64,000 nt of DNA, from positions 1,307,501 through 1,371,500 of the forward strand of contig NZ_CP032677.1 in assembly GCF_003627215.1 (NCBI RefSeq), given 5' to 3'. This document shows, one piece after another, positions 62,036 to 64,000 of the stretch (position 1 is the first letter of the stretch; each line of letters starts with the position of its first letter). The stretch comes from Pseudomonas sp. Leaf58 (GTDB lineage: Bacteria; Pseudomonadota; Gammaproteobacteria; Pseudomonadales; Pseudomonadaceae). Under the pieces are notes generated by a model, which saw nothing but the letters and a program-made list of their open reading frames with translations, did no database searches and was not told the DNA's origin. The position numbers and the translations under genes were made by a program.

Positions 62036-62533
62036 GTGAACATACGAGTTTGGCTGGCGTCTGCGCTGACCGTTGCCAGTGGTTACGCCATTGCGTTGGA
62101 ACCCAAACAGATTGATGTTGCGGTCAATGCCGTGGTGGCTGCACCCGCGTTCGAATACAGGCCGATTGGTGAGTGGGGAAGTTCACCGGTAACGTTGCAG
62201 TACAACAACGACGCCCAGAACTTTCCCGCCGTTAAACATGATGCCTTCATCAAAAGTCCGAACGGTGCCGTTACCGTTAAATACGCGGGCAAAACACCGG
62301 AATTTCTGGATGGCAACGGCAAACCGGTTGGCCTGCGCTACATCATGTCGATAAATGGCAAGAAACTTTCGGACAACGGCTCGCCCGTTCAGATACTGCC
62401 AGCCGCAGAGGCAGCGGTTGGCAAACAGGTCGACTTCTATTTCAGGCCCATGACGATGGTTGGCTGGTCCGCCCGAGCGGGCACTTATACCGCACAGGTA
62501 GAACTGCTTTTCGAAACAGAAGCGCCACTGTGA
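62036..62533 (+). CDS. CS1-type fimbrial subunit 1
   Basis: A 165-aa secreted protein with a signal peptide ending GYAIALEP. It has the layout of CS1/alpha-fimbrial subunits: KQIDVAVNAVVAAPAFEYRPIGEW at the N-terminus and AGTYTAQVELLFETEAP at the C-terminus, which resemble the same parts of the next two genes. The start is GTG at 62036 after AGGAGGACTGC. It is the first gene of a run ending in an usher, so it is probably the major pilin or tip. Confidence 0.85.
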   Translation: MNIRVWLASALTVASGYAIALEPKQIDVAVNAVVAAPAFEYRPIGEWGSSPVTLQYNNDAQNFPAVKHDAFIKSPNGAVTVKYAGKTPEFLDGNGKPVGLRYIMSINGKKLSDNGSPVQILPAAEAAVGKQVDFYFRPMTMVGWSARAGTYTAQVELLFETEAPL

Positions 62534-62550
62534 GTCGGGAGACCTTGGTC

Positions 62551-63054
62551 ATGAAGCTATTCAAGTTCGTCGCGCCGCTGTGGGCGATGACGTTGACGCC
62601 AGCGTTCGCCGTGAATGCGGTCCACCACGACCTGCAGCTCTCGGCCACCGTGAAAGCTGCAGAATTCCGGGTAGACCCCATCGGCCACTGGCCGGAGCGA
62701 ACCCGGTTGACCTACCTGCCGGAAGCCGACGACTTCAGTGAGTTCTCCCGAGACTTGGATATCAAGAGCACGGTGGGGGGCGTCCAGGTCAGGCAAACGA
62801 GCAATTTCAGGTTGGTTGACGAAAACAACCAGGTCAATGAAGAACTCGACCTTCTAGTGGCCATCTCCGGGGCGGGGGGAGCAGGCGGGTTGGTGCCGGG
62901 CGACGGCACACCGCTGGTGTTGATGGAGGCGCCAGGCTGGGCTGACTTCAATGTTGCATTGTGGACCGAAAGAGCCATTCCTCCCGGCCAGCGATTGACA
63001 CCCGGCAGTTACAGCGCAGACCTCAACTTGCTGTTTGAAGTTTTAGCGCCTTGA
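62551..63054 (+). CDS. CS1-type fimbrial subunit 2
   Basis: A 167-aa secreted protein with signal peptide MKLFKFVAPLWAMTLTPAFA. It shares the C-terminal pattern GSYSADLNLLFEVLAP and the early VKAAEFRVDPIGHWPE with the first gene but diverges between them. Start at 62551 follows GGGAG; a GTG at 62530 inside the preceding stop is less likely. Its charged middle differs from gene 1, so it may be a minor or adaptor subunit. Confidence 0.8.
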   Translation: MKLFKFVAPLWAMTLTPAFAVNAVHHDLQLSATVKAAEFRVDPIGHWPERTRLTYLPEADDFSEFSRDLDIKSTVGGVQVRQTSNFRLVDENNQVNEELDLLVAISGAGGAGGLVPGDGTPLVLMEAPGWADFNVALWTERAIPPGQRLTPGSYSADLNLLFEVLAP

Positions 63055-63102
63055 TGCGGTTTCGCAGCAGGCTGTAGTGCAATGTAATCAGGAGTTATCA
63101 AG

Positions 63103-63585
63103 ATGAAAGCGCGTTTCATGGCTGTGCCGTTCTTGGCATTGGTCGCAAGTTCGGCATTGGCAATTGAACCTATCAGGAAGGATATTACGGTCGAGGCCAT
63201 TGTTCCGGCTGTAGAGTTTACCGTCCAAGCCGATGCCAGTTGGGCAAATAAACCCGTCGTCCTAGACTATCAAGCGGACAAAGAGGCATTCGTACCGTTC
63301 AGCAACAAGTTTCAGGCCAAAAGCTCCGTTGGCGCAATCGATGCCAAGCTGCAACAAGCCGCCACCCTCAACAGCGAGAGTGGAACGATCGAGCTGAATG
63401 TGAAGGTGGGCAATCAATCGCTGCTGCTCACCCCGTTGGAGGTCATGAGCGAGGCAGACGCTAAAGAAGGCAAAGACCTGCCCATTTCCATTGAGGCCAT
63501 CAAGCCGAGCAGCGGTTACGTGGCCGGCACCTACAGCGGCACCGTAAGCATCCTGTTCGAAACTGCCGCGCCCAGTGGTCGCTGA
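63103..63585 (+). CDS. CS1-type fimbrial subunit 3
   Basis: A 160-aa secreted protein with signal peptide MKARFMAVPFLALVASSALA. It contains KDITVEAIVPAVEFTVQADASW and ends GTYSGTVSILFETAAPSGR, matching the pilin pattern of genes 1 and 2. Start at 63103 follows AGGAG. The regular composition and A-to-S substitutions resemble a major CS1 pilin, so it could be the main shaft subunit. Confidence 0.85.
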   Translation: MKARFMAVPFLALVASSALAIEPIRKDITVEAIVPAVEFTVQADASWANKPVVLDYQADKEAFVPFSNKFQAKSSVGAIDAKLQQAATLNSESGTIELNVKVGNQSLLLTPLEVMSEADAKEGKDLPISIEAIKPSSGYVAGTYSGTVSILFETAAPSGR

Positions 63586-63655
63586 AACCTAGCATGCAAC
63601 CGCCTCGGCCTCTCGGTTCACCGAGGGCGCCGGGGGCTGGTCCCTGGTTTGAATC

Positions 63656-64000
63656 ATGTTCAATTTGCTTGCAGTCGGCCGACAGCACTGTCGCTGGCTG
63701 ATCGTCTGCGCCTGCCTGTCGCCGTTCTGCAGCTGGGCGCGTGACGGCCAAACGCCTGCCGCCCTGAGCGCTGTCGAAGGGTTACCGGCGGAATTCGAAG
63801 CTCACTTTTTCGATGTGCCATTGGCCGTACGCGTAGAACTGGATGGGCGTTACCTGGGCGATGCCCTGGTCATCCTGTCCCGCGACAACCGCGTGCAACT
63901 GCTGGATTTCACCGATACCCAGGACAGTCATGAACCTCCCCAGCTACGGAGCCTGTGGCAGCGGCACTTGGCAGCCGGGCGCGCGCTGGGCGATTGTCAA
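63656..64000 (+). CDS. CS1-type fimbrial usher, N-terminal part (partial)
   Basis: Begins MFNLLAVGRQHCRWLIVCAC, a signal sequence, and continues with GLPAEFEAHFFDVPLAVRVEL and LDGRYLGDALVILS, then runs off the window at 115 residues. The start of TcfC/CooC-type ushers has the same order: a hydrophobic leader followed by a domain rich in short beta strands. It is a continuing open frame, so the full length cannot be judged. Confidence 0.75.
   Translation, partial: MFNLLAVGRQHCRWLIVCACLSPFCSWARDGQTPAALSAVEGLPAEFEAHFFDVPLAVRVELDGRYLGDALVILSRDNRVQLLDFTDTQDSHEPPQLRSLWQRHLAAGRALGDCQ

Overview
The window is a GC-rich chromosomal segment from a fluorescent pseudomonad, most probably the Pseudomonas putida group. 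The evidence is protein content (RdgC, MinCDE, a CrbS/MxtR-type kinase, a Prc/AlgO-like protease, a nitrate reductase fused to a CysJ-like reductase, nirBD) and many copies of the 30-35 bp P. putida-type REP palindrome, mostly as inverted pairs between genes. No phage, integron, CRISPR array or plasmid backbone was seen. Species-level placement is inference.

Layout: 1-4953 is the late cobalamin pathway (cobD end, cobQ, cobU, cobT, cobC, cobS). 5084-6874 holds a MarR regulator, an MFS exporter and a 40-aa membrane protein under two copies of one operator. 6921-12722 has a periplasmic glutathione peroxidase, a 351-bp inverted-repeat element followed by 19 AAGATC hexamers, a LysR gene, a FadL-family porin and a gene-poor stretch. 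12723-22675 has a Sel1-repeat protein, rmuC, a 1158-aa symporter/hybrid kinase (CrbS/MxtR type), an MFS gene, an LplT-PlsC-like fusion and rdgC. 22843-23462 carries two tandem copies of a tRNA-Val/tRNA-Asp unit. 23484-31837 has a second methionine aminopeptidase and the nitrate assimilation genes nasA and nirBD; both transcripts start at a sigma-54-type promoter and carry an ANTAR-type hairpin and an intrinsic terminator in the leader.

32000-38770 includes a LysR gene, a lipoprotein FKBP isomerase, a DUF1232 protein preceded by a DnaA-box palindrome, a Phd/XRE-like two-gene operon with two operator-like palindromes, prc and a quinone oxidoreductase. 38881-45229 is an import cluster: a binding protein, a cytosolic phosphodiesterase-family enzyme, two permeases, an ATPase, a HAD phosphatase and a divergent GntR/UTRA regulator with a perfect palindrome. 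It probably imports and dephosphorylates an organophosphorus compound. 45249-58540 is envelope and cell division: an MscS channel, apeB, an RluA-type synthase, minCDE, an LpxL acyltransferase, a patatin, mlaA coupled to an alpha/beta hydrolase, and a GH17 membrane protein. 58738-61814 has an orphan betaine-type binding protein and yjcH-actP for acetate uptake, a likely target of the CrbS-type kinase. 62036-64000 begins a CS1/alpha-type fimbrial cluster with three pilin-like genes and a truncated usher.

Control themes: nitrogen and nitrate signals are layered on nasA and nirB; acetate sensing and acetate uptake lie in the same window; several small regulators sit beside their own palindromic operators; REP pairs separate most transcription units. 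All functions are read from sequence and family knowledge; no search was run.
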